DNA of 25,742 bases from D2472 sp964275585 (GCA_964275585.1 CAXYCJ010000005.1:1-25742), one strand, 5' to 3'; counted from the stretch's first letter, positions 7,777-16,406 are shown. Notes: generated from the letters alone by a model not told the origin. Numbers and translations are program-made.

Positions 7777-8678
7777 TCTACTGCAAACAACCTTAGATTA
7801 CTGCCAGGATTTGAAAGAAATGCTATAAATTGTTGTGCGCTTACTGATAGAGGTTTTTCTTTATTGCTAACCATGCAGATGTCGTATTCTATAATTGGCT
7901 CTAGCTCATACACAGCAATTCTATCTCCATAAACCTTAGCACTAAAATCATCAATAATTGCATAGCCAGCTCCTTGTTCAACCATAGCCTTTGCCACTTG
8001 AATCGTTTCTGTTTCAGCGATCCAGTTCACCTGTACCCCTTCTCTAGCTAGGTAATAATCAAGGTTTCTTTTAGAGGATCCAGTTTTAAGATTTTTTACT
8101 TTAATAAAAGGTTGTTTTTTTATCTGAGATAACTTAAATGTTTTGCCTTCAGGTCTATTTTTTTTGGGGGCTATCAGAACCAATGAACCTTGTAATAATT
8201 GAGTTTTTTTAAATAACTCAGAGTCCTCGGGATTAAAGCAGATAATTAAATCAAAAGTTAATTCCTTTAACTGCGCCTCTAAATCTAAACTTTGTAAATT
8301 TACAACATTAAATTTAGTTCCAGGCATCAGTTCTAGATATTGATTTAGTAGTTGAGGCAGTAATCCCAAACCAAGAGAGGGGGTGCAACCAATATTAATA
8401 GTTGCTGAAGGGTCTCTGACAAGATTATCTGCAATATTATTAAACTTGGCAATCTCTTGATTTACCGAGGCTGCGTGCTGGAACAATAAATCTGCTTCTG
8501 GAGTTGGGCTCAGTCTTCGAGCGTGTCGAACAAAAAGCTTAAGGTTGAGTTTATGCTCAGCATAAGCAAGAGTTTTACTGATCAAAGGCTGAGAAACATT
8601 TAAAACCTTTGCCGCTCTTGTTAAAGAACCTTCATTATAAATGTGATAAAAAACTTCTATGTGCCGTGAACTAATCAT
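7773..8678 (-). CDS. LysR-family transcriptional regulator
   Basis: A 301-residue LysR-type regulator. Residues 1-60 form the winged helix-turn-helix (ExGSLTRAAKVLNVSQPLISKTLA), followed by a linker helix and a periplasmic-binding-protein-like effector domain (about 90-300). It is divergent from TBDR 2 with 157 bases between them, the classic layout for a LysR regulator and its target, and a T-N11-A dyad lies in that gap. It converges on the M20 hydrolase with stops overlapping in a shared TTAA. No Shine-Dalgarno site precedes the ATG; a TAAAAT box (8692-8687) would start transcription about two bases before it, so the message may be nearly leaderless. The effector is unknown, plausibly a product of the flanking hydrolases. 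Confidence 0.92.
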   Translation of the reverse strand: MISSRHIEVFYHIYNEGSLTRAAKVLNVSQPLISKTLAYAEHKLNLKLFVRHARRLSPTPEADLLFQHAASVNQEIAKFNNIADNLVRDPSATINIGCTPSLGLGLLPQLLNQYLELMPGTKFNVVNLQSLDLEAQLKELTFDLIICFNPEDSELFKKTQLLQGSLVLIAPKKNRPEGKTFKLSQIKKQPFIKVKNLKTGSSKRNLDYYLAREGVQVNWIAETETIQVAKAMVEQGAGYAIIDDFSAKVYGDRIAVYELEPIIEYDICMVSNKEKPLSVSAQQFIAFLSNPGSNLRLFAVD

Positions 8679-8714
8679 ATGTGTTAATTTTACTTGCGCC
8701 TAAGTTATTCAATC

Positions 8715-8729
8715 ATAACTAATTGTTAT
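8715..8729. promoter_or_regulatory. Candidate LysR operator (T-N11-A dyad)
   Basis: ATAAC-TAATT-GTTAT is a perfect 15-base inverted repeat containing TAACTAATTGTTA, the T-N11-A form expected for a LysR box (T8716, A8728). A partly overlapping dyad AACTA...TAGTT spans 8717-8733. It lies 37 bases upstream of the lysR start and about 107 bases upstream of the TBDR 2 start. Confidence 0.55.
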
Positions 8730-8835
8730 AGTTAAATGCAAAATTATTGGTATTAAGTTGAAAGAATTACTTTAATTTCTTTAGATCGAACTGTTACTAT
8801 GAAGTATAGAATTTAATCTTTCTTTAGGGGAAAAA

Positions 8836-11799
8836 ATGAAATTTACTTATCTTAAATACGCTTTTGGTCTAGCGATCTTACCATTGGCCATAACTACTTA
8901 TGCTCAAGATGATGCATCTCAGATAGACAACATTGAAGAAGTTGTTGTTGTGGGATCGCAAATCAAAGGCGCAAAAATTACTGGAGCCCTTCCTGTATCA
9001 ATCATCTCAATAAAAGATATTGAAGCAATGGGAGTTGATTCTGGCGAAGACTTGCTTGAAAACATAGCAGAGCAAGGTTTGAACTACTTTAATGAAGCAG
9101 AAGATGCTTCTGGTGGCGTGAATGCATCTCGAGGAGATGTGGGAGCCTATAACTTAAGAAACCTGGGTGTTGGTAATACTCTGACCCTTCTTAATGGAAG
9201 GAGGTTAGTAAACTCACCTGGTTATCAGACTGAGCTCATTGGTGGAGACTTTGTTCCAACCGTCAGTGTTAACTCAAATTTAATCCCCGTTACAGGAATT
9301 GATAGGTTGGAAATTTTGCGTGATGGGGCTTCAGCTATTTACGGTGCAGACGCTGTCGCAGGAGTTATCAACAATGTTTTACAAAAAGATTATGAAGGTT
9401 TTACAGTAACCGCTAAAATTAGCGCATATGACCACTTTAGCACTGAGGATAATAAATTAACTATTAAATGGGGCTCATTCTTCAATGATGGCGCAACTAA
9501 TGTGAGCGTATTCTTTGATCACTATGATCGTGGAAATATTAATGCCCAGGAAGATCCAAGATGGGGAGCAGGAGATCATAGGCCTTTTGTAGATGCAGAT
9601 TCACCTTGGAAAACGAGCACTTCATTTAGAAACTTAAGTTCAAACTCTCTCTACGGTCAGTTCGACATGGTTAGTAGCGCTACCAGCCTTGCTGGAACAG
9701 TAAACGATAAGGTATGGACCGATTCATCTGGTGAGTTTGAAGTATTTCCTTTGGGCGATTCCAAATGTACTAACCGTGGAAATCCGCTCTTTGATACTGG
9801 TTATGGAACTTGTATTGCTCCTGACGGTAATGGAGCTTTAAGAAGTAATTTCTGGGGCCCAACTGATGTTAGATCTCAACTCATTAGAACTAATGTTGTG
9901 ATGTTTGTTAACCATGACATGGGTAACGGTATTGAGTCATTTACAGAGCTTGGTATCTACAACTCAGACAGTGATAGAACTGCTCATGCTTCTTATGCGT
10001 TTTCATCTTCAAAACACAGAGTTGGACCGAATAACTATTATTTAAATCAAATGAAAGTCAATGGCGTGGCTCTGTTTGCAGGGAAGCAGCTTTATATAGA
10101 TAACTATCGGTACGAAGAAAGACAAAGACTGGTTAATGTTAAAAAAGAAACATACAGATTTCTTCAAGGTTTTAGAGGCTCAAGCGGAGCTTGGGATTGG
10201 GAAACAGCCTATGTTGATTCTATAGCTAAATCCAGAGATATAACAAGAAATAGAATGTCTAATAATCTTTTAAAAGCAGCTTTAAATGATCCTACGCCAG
10301 CCGCTTACAACCCATTTAGCGCAGGTGTCAATTCAAATATTGAGAGAACATTGATTGATGTTTACAGAAAAGGCACAAGTGAGCTAACTATGTTTGATTT
10401 TAAAATGTCTAACAATGAGTTCATGACACTTCCTGCGGGAGATGTTGGTTTATTGCTAGGATTTGAGTACCGTGAAGAAGCCATTGATGATAATAGAGAC
10501 CCTAGATTGGACGGGACTATTACTTACACTGATTATGAGGGTGATACATTCCCATTGGTTGCAGATGTGTTGAATTCTTCACCAACTGCAGATGTTTCGG
10601 GTTCAAGAGATGTTTCATCTTTCTTTGCTGAAATGCAAATTCCACTAACTAACTCGATTGACATGCAAATCGCATTGAGAAATGAGGATTTTTCTGACTT
10701 TGGTGACTCAACTGTTGGAAAGGTTGCTTTAGGATGGCAGGCAGCATCTTGGATGAGCCTAAGAGGTTCAGTATCAACAGCTTTTAGAGCGCCTAATATT
10801 GTTCAAGTGAACGAAAAAACTGTTGTGAGATCAGGAACAAGATATGACAGAGCAGCATTTCGAGTAAATGAAGTGCAGAGCGTTGAAAATGTTATTGATT
10901 CAGATTCAAGGTACACCATTCAAAGAATGGCAACAGGTGCATCAGGTCTAGAGGCTGAGGAGTCAGATAATACATCCTTTGGTGTTGTGTTAACCCCAAT
11001 AGATAACTTAGTAGTAACCATTGATACCTGGACCATCGAAAAAGATAAAACAATTGGCTTATTTGGTCGTGAAAACCAAACCGTTAATGACATGCTCCTG
11101 AGATTTGCTAACGGTACTGCTAATTGTGGAACTTTTGCAGGCGATCCTTTGGTGGTAAGAGAAGCCCCTGACAGCGGAGATGCTGCAGGCTTTGCAGCTG
11201 CAGGCGTATGCCCTTTTGGCGATATTAAGTACATTAAAAATAATTACACCAACATGGCTTTAAGAACGATTGAAGGCACAGATGTTGGCATCTACTACAA
11301 TTTTGAAAGTGACTATGGTGACTTCGATGTTCGATACATTGGAACATTCCTTGATACCTACGAACAAAAAGCGAGTGGTGGATTTGCCGCACTTCAAGCT
11401 GCTAAAGATAATGGCACAATCCCAGAATCTATTCCTTTGAAAGGTTTTGGTGATCTGCTTGGGCTGGATGGAGCTTATGATAACAAGCACACTCTAAGAT
11501 TATCTTGGGACAAAGGTCCATACGGAGCAAGTCTAGTTGGTCTTAAGAAGGGTTCATTTGAGCAAACTTCATTAGGTAAAAAGAATGGAGTAGCTTACGT
11601 TGTTCCTACTATGACAACTATGGATCTAACAATGTCTTATGACTTTAAATTAAATGGTCAAAAAGCCAGGGTTAGATTGGCTATAAAAAATCTTGAAGAT
11701 GAAAGAGCTCCTACTGCGGATAGATACTACGGTTACTATGCAGATGCTCATCAAGATTATGGAAGAAACTATTACCTTGATTTAAGGGTTTCATTCTAA
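8836..11799 (+). CDS. Large TonB-dependent outer-membrane receptor (TBDR 2)
   Basis: A 987-residue outer-membrane transporter, larger than the usual 650-800. It has a signal peptide (1-23, TYA-Q), a TonB box (IEEVVVVGS, 33-41), a plug domain (about 50-185) with the NLRNLGVGNTLTLLNGRR-type segment at 106-123 and IEILRDGASAIYGADAVAGVIN-type motif at 159-179, and a long beta-barrel ending in VSF. Two cysteine pairs occur in likely surface loops (near 310-330 and 755-780). The start is supported by AGGGG five to six bases before the ATG. It is divergent from lysR and followed by a terminator that runs straight into the next gene. The size and plug type resemble receptors for large or peptide/carbohydrate-like ligands, but the ligand is not determinable. 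Confidence 0.94.
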   Translation: MKFTYLKYAFGLAILPLAITTYAQDDASQIDNIEEVVVVGSQIKGAKITGALPVSIISIKDIEAMGVDSGEDLLENIAEQGLNYFNEAEDASGGVNASRGDVGAYNLRNLGVGNTLTLLNGRRLVNSPGYQTELIGGDFVPTVSVNSNLIPVTGIDRLEILRDGASAIYGADAVAGVINNVLQKDYEGFTVTAKISAYDHFSTEDNKLTIKWGSFFNDGATNVSVFFDHYDRGNINAQEDPRWGAGDHRPFVDADSPWKTSTSFRNLSSNSLYGQFDMVSSATSLAGTVNDKVWTDSSGEFEVFPLGDSKCTNRGNPLFDTGYGTCIAPDGNGALRSNFWGPTDVRSQLIRTNVVMFVNHDMGNGIESFTELGIYNSDSDRTAHASYAFSSSKHRVGPNNYYLNQMKVNGVALFAGKQLYIDNYRYEERQRLVNVKKETYRFLQGFRGSSGAWDWETAYVDSIAKSRDITRNRMSNNLLKAALNDPTPAAYNPFSAGVNSNIERTLIDVYRKGTSELTMFDFKMSNNEFMTLPAGDVGLLLGFEYREEAIDDNRDPRLDGTITYTDYEGDTFPLVADVLNSSPTADVSGSRDVSSFFAEMQIPLTNSIDMQIALRNEDFSDFGDSTVGKVALGWQAASWMSLRGSVSTAFRAPNIVQVNEKTVVRSGTRYDRAAFRVNEVQSVENVIDSDSRYTIQRMATGASGLEAEESDNTSFGVVLTPIDNLVVTIDTWTIEKDKTIGLFGRENQTVNDMLLRFANGTANCGTFAGDPLVVREAPDSGDAAGFAAAGVCPFGDIKYIKNNYTNMALRTIEGTDVGIYYNFESDYGDFDVRYIGTFLDTYEQKASGGFAALQAAKDNGTIPESIPLKGFGDLLGLDGAYDNKHTLRLSWDKGPYGASLVGLKKGSFEQTSLGKKNGVAYVVPTMTTMDLTMSYDFKLNGQKARVRLAIKNLEDERAPTADRYYGYYADAHQDYGRNYYLDLRVSF

Positions 11800-11815
11800 G
11801 AATTAAGTTAAAATT

Positions 11816-11841
11816 AAAGGGAGTTCAGGCTCCCTTTTTTT
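11816..11841 (+). terminator. Terminator/attenuator between TBDR 2 and the hydrolase operon
   Basis: AAAGGGAG (11816-11823) pairs with CTCCCTTT (11830-11837) around the loop TTCAGG, and the T-tract runs 11835-11841. The next gene's ATG begins at 11842, the base directly after the T-tract. It should end most TBDR 2 transcripts and set the ratio of receptor to downstream enzymes. Confidence 0.85.
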
Positions 11842-12714
11842 ATGATTAAATTTAAATTACATTTTCTTCTTTTTGGATGCTTGGTTGGAATTATTCCATT
11901 TACCTTTGCTGGAGAACAATACAAATTTACGAAATGGGATGGAGTTGATTTGCCTATCTTTGTGGCGAAACCAAGCAAGGTCAATAAAGAAACTCGCCTT
12001 GTTGTGGTTATGCATGGTCGCAAACGCAATGCAGAAGAATATAGGGATCAGTGGATTGAAGCGGCTAAAGATTTGAATCTCTTGGTTGTTGTACCTGAGT
12101 TTAGTGAGACGAACTTTCCGCAGGTATGGGGTTTCAATTACGGTAATGTTCAGACTTCTCAATCAGAGCTAATTGAACAGAAATTGCAGGCATTTAGTGC
12201 GATCGGCCCCTTGGCTAATGAAGCTGTAGAAAAATATAAACTTAAATCAAATAATTGGGGCATCTATGGGCATGGAGCAGGTGCTCATTTTGTTCATAGG
12301 TACGTACTTCATCGCCCTGAGGCAACTCATACTTTAGCAATTGCAGCAAACCTAGGCTGGTATTTATCTATGACAAATCAAGAATGGCCTTTCGGGTTAA
12401 TGAATTCTGGTATTGAAGTCAGTCAACTCAAAAAGGCATTTAGCAAATATTTTCTCTTGATGTTAGGCAAAGCGGATACCTCAACCAAACCAAATTCTCC
12501 ATACGTCAAAGAGCATTGGAATGTCATCACCCTTCAAGGAGAGCATAGATTAGCAAGAGGTAGAAATTTCTTTAAATCAGCGGTAGAGAAATCAAAAGAA
12601 GTAGATCAATTTTTTAAATGGGGGATGGTTGAGGTTCCTACAACAAAAGGACATAGCAACACCGAGCAAATGGTGCCGTATGCTGCTGAAATGTTTTATG
12701 CGAGACTAAGGTAA
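11842..12714 (+). CDS. Secreted alpha/beta-hydrolase-fold protein with Gly at the nucleophile position
   Basis: A 290-residue exported protein (signal peptide about 1-23, TFA-GEQ). The alpha/beta-hydrolase core shows the oxyanion strand VVVMHGRKRNAEEY (54-67), a nucleophile elbow, acid Asp212 (LGKADTS), the family block QGEHRLARGRNFF (232-244), and a late His271 (TKGHSN). At the elbow, relatives read G-H-S-A-G; here it is G-H-G-A-G (143-147) with codon GGA at 12274-12276, so the catalytic Ser is replaced by Gly145. The enzyme may be inactive, bind rather than cleave, or use another residue. No other start is possible upstream because an in-frame TAA sits at 11815-11817, so translation begins right after the terminator T-tract. 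Its stop overlaps the next start (TAATG). Confidence 0.82.
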   Translation: MIKFKLHFLLFGCLVGIIPFTFAGEQYKFTKWDGVDLPIFVAKPSKVNKETRLVVVMHGRKRNAEEYRDQWIEAAKDLNLLVVVPEFSETNFPQVWGFNYGNVQTSQSELIEQKLQAFSAIGPLANEAVEKYKLKSNNWGIYGHGAGAHFVHRYVLHRPEATHTLAIAANLGWYLSMTNQEWPFGLMNSGIEVSQLKKAFSKYFLLMLGKADTSTKPNSPYVKEHWNVITLQGEHRLARGRNFFKSAVEKSKEVDQFFKWGMVEVPTTKGHSNTEQMVPYAAEMFYARLR

Positions 12715-14150
12715 TGCAAGCATACAAAAAAAGAGGTTTTTGGGTTGGTTTAGGAGTTTTCTTTTTAGTGCTAATGACTCCAAGTCCTGAGTCTCTTTCG
12801 TCCATTGGTTGGGCTGTTGCTGCAGTTACTTTGTTAATGGCTTTATGGTGGGCTACAGAAGCAGTGCCTGTTGCAGTAACAGCGCTACTCCCTTTAGCAC
12901 TATTTCCATTGCTGCAAGTCACTAATTTTAAGACTGCTGCCCTACCCTATGCCAATCCTAATATTTACTTATTTATGGGTGGGTTTATATTGGCACTTGG
13001 TATTGAATCTTCTGGTCTGCACAAACGTCTTGCTTTAAAAATGTTAATAGCAATCGGTAACAGTGGAGCGAAGCTTGTTGGTGGTTTTATGCTGGTCTCC
13101 GCTTTGATTAGTATGTGGGTAATGAATACCTCAACAACTTTAATGCTATTGCCTATCGGCTTAGCAGTGTGTGCAAGTGTCGCAGAAACTATTCCTAATT
13201 TTTCCTCTAAAGAGAGAAAGAATTTTGAAACTTCATTGCTGCTGGGAATTGCATATGCAGCCTCTATCGGGGGTATGTCAACTTTAGTTGGGACTGCTCC
13301 CAACATAATATTTGTAGGTTTCATGCAAGAAACATATGGAATTGAAATCTCTTTTATTGATTGGATGAAGCTAGGCGTTCCAATAGCATCGATTATGCTC
13401 GTTGCCTCTTGGTATACAATCACAAAATTTGTCTATCCCGTTCATTTTGTTGCCAGCATGGAAACTAAACTTCAACTAAGAAATATGTTGACAGACCTGG
13501 GACCCCTTGGAAGAGATGAAAAAAAAGTTTTAGTGATCTTTTCATTTGCAGCAGGAGCTTGGATGTTTAGAACATTATTAGATAATTTTGTACCTTTATC
13601 TGGTTTAACTGATGCAGGGATCGCAATTTTAGCTGCGCTAAGCTTTTTTTTCATACCTTCAGAAAATAAAAAAACAGATTTGCTAACTTGGGAACAAGCA
13701 AACAAGCTACCTTGGGGTTTATTAGTCTTATTTGGCGGAGGCCTATCACTTGCCTCTTCGATTGGGTCATCGGGCTTGGGAAGCTGGATTGGTCAAGGGT
13801 TAACCGTATTAGAAAGCGTACCACCGATTGTATTAATCTTGGCAGTGGCAACTTTAATTATTTTTCTAACCGAAATAACCTCCAATGTTGCCACTACTTC
13901 AACATTCTTACCTGTCGTAGGTGCGGTAGCAGTGGCTCTAGGCATAGCGCCTGTGGCTCTTACTATTCCTGTTGTATTAGCTGCTAGTTGTGCATTTATG
14001 TTGCCTGTTGCCACTCCACCCAATGCTATTGTCTTTGGTTCAGGAAAACTCACAATCCCAGATATGATGAGAGCAGGCTTTGCTTTAAATATTATTGGAA
14101 TTTTCCTAGTAACAATATTTGCGTTTTATCTCGCGCCAATGATATTTTAA
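12714..14150 (+). CDS. DASS (SLC13) sodium-coupled dicarboxylate transporter
   Basis: A 478-residue inner-membrane symporter with about 11 hydrophobic segments. Family signatures include WWATEAVPVAVTALLP (45-60), the first ion/substrate loop around Asn138-Thr139 (MNTSTTLMLLP), TAPNIIF (194-200), the second repeat's TSNVATTSTFLP (389-400) and TPPNAIVFGSG (434-444). These two inverted-repeat SNT-like loops bind sodium and the carboxylate substrate. Expected substrates are C4-C5 dicarboxylates such as succinate, malate or glutarate, though some members carry sulfate or tricarboxylates. Start overlaps the hydrolase stop by one base, so translation is coupled. The GGT-family enzyme starts five bases after its stop, which hints that the transporter takes up a carboxylate released by that enzyme. 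Confidence 0.92.
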   Translation: MQAYKKRGFWVGLGVFFLVLMTPSPESLSSIGWAVAAVTLLMALWWATEAVPVAVTALLPLALFPLLQVTNFKTAALPYANPNIYLFMGGFILALGIESSGLHKRLALKMLIAIGNSGAKLVGGFMLVSALISMWVMNTSTTLMLLPIGLAVCASVAETIPNFSSKERKNFETSLLLGIAYAASIGGMSTLVGTAPNIIFVGFMQETYGIEISFIDWMKLGVPIASIMLVASWYTITKFVYPVHFVASMETKLQLRNMLTDLGPLGRDEKKVLVIFSFAAGAWMFRTLLDNFVPLSGLTDAGIAILAALSFFFIPSENKKTDLLTWEQANKLPWGLLVLFGGGLSLASSIGSSGLGSWIGQGLTVLESVPPIVLILAVATLIIFLTEITSNVATTSTFLPVVGAVAVALGIAPVALTIPVVLAASCAFMLPVATPPNAIVFGSGKLTIPDMMRAGFALNIIGIFLVTIFAFYLAPMIF

Positions 14151-14155
14151 AAATC

Positions 14156-15859
14156 ATGTTCATGAAAAAATTTCTTGTAGCTCTCTTTTTAATTTCTATA
14201 AATCTATCTGCGCAAGTTAGTTATATAGATTATCTCTCGCCGTTTCACCCAACCATTGGGCAATCAGGTATGGTGGTATCTCAAAACCAAGAATCTTCAG
14301 ATATTGGAATTCAGATTCTTAATATGGGTGGAAATGCAGTAGACGCTGCTGTCGCAGTTGGATTCTCACTGGCTATTACTCTTCCTAGAGCAGGCAATCT
14401 TGGTGGCGGTGGATTTATGCTTGTGTATCTTCAAGATGAGCAAAAAACAATTGCAGTTGATTTTAGAAGCGCATCACCAAAAAATATTTCCCAAGATAAT
14501 TTTTTATTTTTAAAAAATAATTACGATAAACGTCGTTATGGCTATAAAGCTTCTGGAGTACCTGGAACTGTTGCTGGGTTAATTCAAACCCATGACAAGT
14601 ATGGAAAACTTCCCCTAAGAAAAATATTAAAGCCTGTTATTAATCAAGCCATAAAAGGTATTGATGTAAGTTATGACCTCAATCAAGCCATTGGCAGCGC
14701 TAAGCAAATAGGCCTTGATCCTGAATCTACCAATATTTATCTGCAAGGTAATAGTCCAATTTCAGAGCATTCTAAAATGATCCGAAAAAATCTTGCTTGG
14801 ACAATTAACGAAATTGCAGAAAATGGTGATAAGGCATTTTACGAAGGCTCTATTGCCAAAAAAATTATTCAGGCAATGGAAGAAAACGGCGGTTATATTT
14901 CAGCAAAAGACCTCAAAGATTATAAACCAAGGTTCTCTGAGCCAATAAAAACTACCTATAGAGGATCTACAGTGTTTGCTCACCCCCCTCCAGCTGGAGG
15001 TGCAGCAGTATTGCTTGAATCACTGAATATTTTAGAAAATTTTTCTTTAAAAGATATGGGCGCTCAATCAGCACAATTTTTACATCTATTTGCGGAAGCC
15101 CTTCAAAGGGGTCACATGGATAGATCAAGGTTTATGGGAGATCCAGAGTTTTATGATGTTCCAATCCAAAAAATTATCTCTAAACAAAGAGGTAGGACCT
15201 TAGCGGAAGGAATCAATCCAGAGCATGCAACTCCTGCAGAGGACTTAAACCCAGATTCATTATTTTATGAAGGAGAAAATACTACTCATTATTCTATTGT
15301 AGATAGAGACGGAAACGCGGTATCTAACACTTACACTCTTGGATATTCTTTTGGTTCTGGGGTCACAATTCCAGGCACTGGAATTTTACTTGATAATCAA
15401 ATGAATAATTTTGCATACCAGTATGGTGAACAAGGGGTTATAGATAGGTCTGCAAGTGAAGGAAATAGGTTCGAGCCTGGTAAGAGACCTATGAGCACAA
15501 TGACACCAGTTATAGTATTTGATGAGAATAATAGCTTAAAACTCATCTCAGGCTCTCCCGGGGGAGCTTTAATACCAGCTGCAATACTAAGAGTAATTAC
15601 TGGAATAATAGATTTTGACTTAAATCTTGGTGAGGCAACAATGCTTCCAAGAATTCATAAAGACTGGCCTAGTAAATCATTAAGGATAGAAAAAGGAATG
15701 AGCTCAGATACTAAAGAAATCTTAGAATCTTTTGGTCACGAAGTAGAAGAATCTAAAACCATGGGTTCGACTCAAAGTATCTTAATTTCATCCCAAGGAA
15801 AAGAGGGATATGCAGATTTAAGAAGACCAAATGCTGGGGTAGCAATTCAAGTTGATTAA
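14156..15859 (+). CDS. Gamma-glutamyltransferase (GGT) family Ntn-hydrolase with altered donor site
   Basis: A 567-residue periplasmic proenzyme that should self-cleave before Thr376 (ENT-THYS) to give large and small subunits. It has a signal peptide (1-19, NLSA-Q), donor-carboxylate residues Arg104 and Ser447-Thr448 (KRPMSTM), and the oxyanion GSPGG (466-470). Aligned without gaps from the catalytic Thr, E. coli Asn411 becomes Gly396 and Asp433 becomes Asn418 (NQMNNF instead of NQMDDF), while Gln430 is kept (Gln415). Asn411, Gln430 and Asp433 bind the donor amino group in E. coli, so the substrate may lack that group; D433N in E. coli GGT is known to give glutaryl-cephalosporin acylase activity. 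The start is ATG 14156 or 14162; I took the first, as neither has a ribosome site. An open frame extends upstream to 13988 but lies inside the transporter gene. Confidence 0.92.
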   Translation: MFMKKFLVALFLISINLSAQVSYIDYLSPFHPTIGQSGMVVSQNQESSDIGIQILNMGGNAVDAAVAVGFSLAITLPRAGNLGGGGFMLVYLQDEQKTIAVDFRSASPKNISQDNFLFLKNNYDKRRYGYKASGVPGTVAGLIQTHDKYGKLPLRKILKPVINQAIKGIDVSYDLNQAIGSAKQIGLDPESTNIYLQGNSPISEHSKMIRKNLAWTINEIAENGDKAFYEGSIAKKIIQAMEENGGYISAKDLKDYKPRFSEPIKTTYRGSTVFAHPPPAGGAAVLLESLNILENFSLKDMGAQSAQFLHLFAEALQRGHMDRSRFMGDPEFYDVPIQKIISKQRGRTLAEGINPEHATPAEDLNPDSLFYEGENTTHYSIVDRDGNAVSNTYTLGYSFGSGVTIPGTGILLDNQMNNFAYQYGEQGVIDRSASEGNRFEPGKRPMSTMTPVIVFDENNSLKLISGSPGGALIPAAILRVITGIIDFDLNLGEATMLPRIHKDWPSKSLRIEKGMSSDTKEILESFGHEVEESKTMGSTQSILISSQGKEGYADLRRPNAGVAIQVD

Positions 15860-16406
15860 AGCCTTAGCATTTATTCATAAAAAACATTCTTTATCAATTG
15901 AAGAGTTTCAGCGTTACTATGAAACTAAACACTCTCCCCTAGCAAAATCATTGCTCACCTTTGAGTGCTATGAAAGAAATTACACAAATAGAGATTTAAA
16001 TGGTTCTCTCAAAGATCTTGGGTCTATAAGTATTTTTAAATATGGGTCCGAAAAGTCATTAGAGGTTGTAGCCGAACAAATGAGTTCATCTGCTGGTGAT
16101 ATGCTAAGAGAAGATGAGCTCAATTTCATGAATGTTCTATTAAATTTTTATGTATTTACAAGTTCGAGTGAAAATCAAGCTTCTGCATTTCAAAGAAAAA
16201 TTTTCTATATTGCAAAAAATAAAAAAGATTTCAATATGCTAGAGAGTCAAAGAGGGTTACAAAAAATTTCAGATAATTTAGTTAGCGATCATAATGACAT
16301 CATAGGCATTCCTGAGTATGGAATCACAAAAGAAATGAAAGCAGAGGATCTTAAAATAATTGCTGAGCAGTTTCCTGGTCTAATTTTTACTAATAGCTTT
16401 AGTTAG
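15852..16406 (+). CDS. EthD-like dimeric alpha+beta barrel protein
   Basis: A 184-residue small cytoplasmic protein. The N-terminus (IKALAFIHKKHSLSIEEFQRYYETKHSPLA, split here as strand 2-9, helix 14-25 and the H-x-P segment at 27-29) matches the EthD/ABM-like ferredoxin fold, whose members often bind hydrophobic or oxidised catabolites. The second half (from about 112, KIFYIAKN) may be a second, diverged copy of the fold. It starts at TTG 15852, eight bases inside the GGT stop region; no ATG is available before the first beta strand, so TTG is well supported. It ends eight bases inside the convergent gltX gene. Function is unknown; co-transcription with the transporter and GGT suggests a role in the same pathway. 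Confidence 0.72.
   Translation: MIKALAFIHKKHSLSIEEFQRYYETKHSPLAKSLLTFECYERNYTNRDLNGSLKDLGSISIFKYGSEKSLEVVAEQMSSSAGDMLREDELNFMNVLLNFYVFTSSSENQASAFQRKIFYIAKNKKDFNMLESQRGLQKISDNLVSDHNDIIGIPEYGITKEMKAEDLKIIAEQFPGLIFTNSFS

Noticed and set aside
10920..11234. Open frame of 104 codons on the minus strand inside TBDR 2
   Set aside because: Composition is the mirror of the TBDR barrel sequence, with no ribosome site or known domain.
12965..13423. Open frame of 152 codons on the minus strand inside the DASS transporter gene
   Set aside because: It is antisense to clear coding sequence with family motifs and shows no recognisable protein features; a shadow frame.
13988..14155. Upstream extension of the GGT-family gene into the transporter gene
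   Set aside because: The added residues are a frame-shifted reading of the transporter's last helices, and they would bury the signal peptide that starts at 14156 or 14162.
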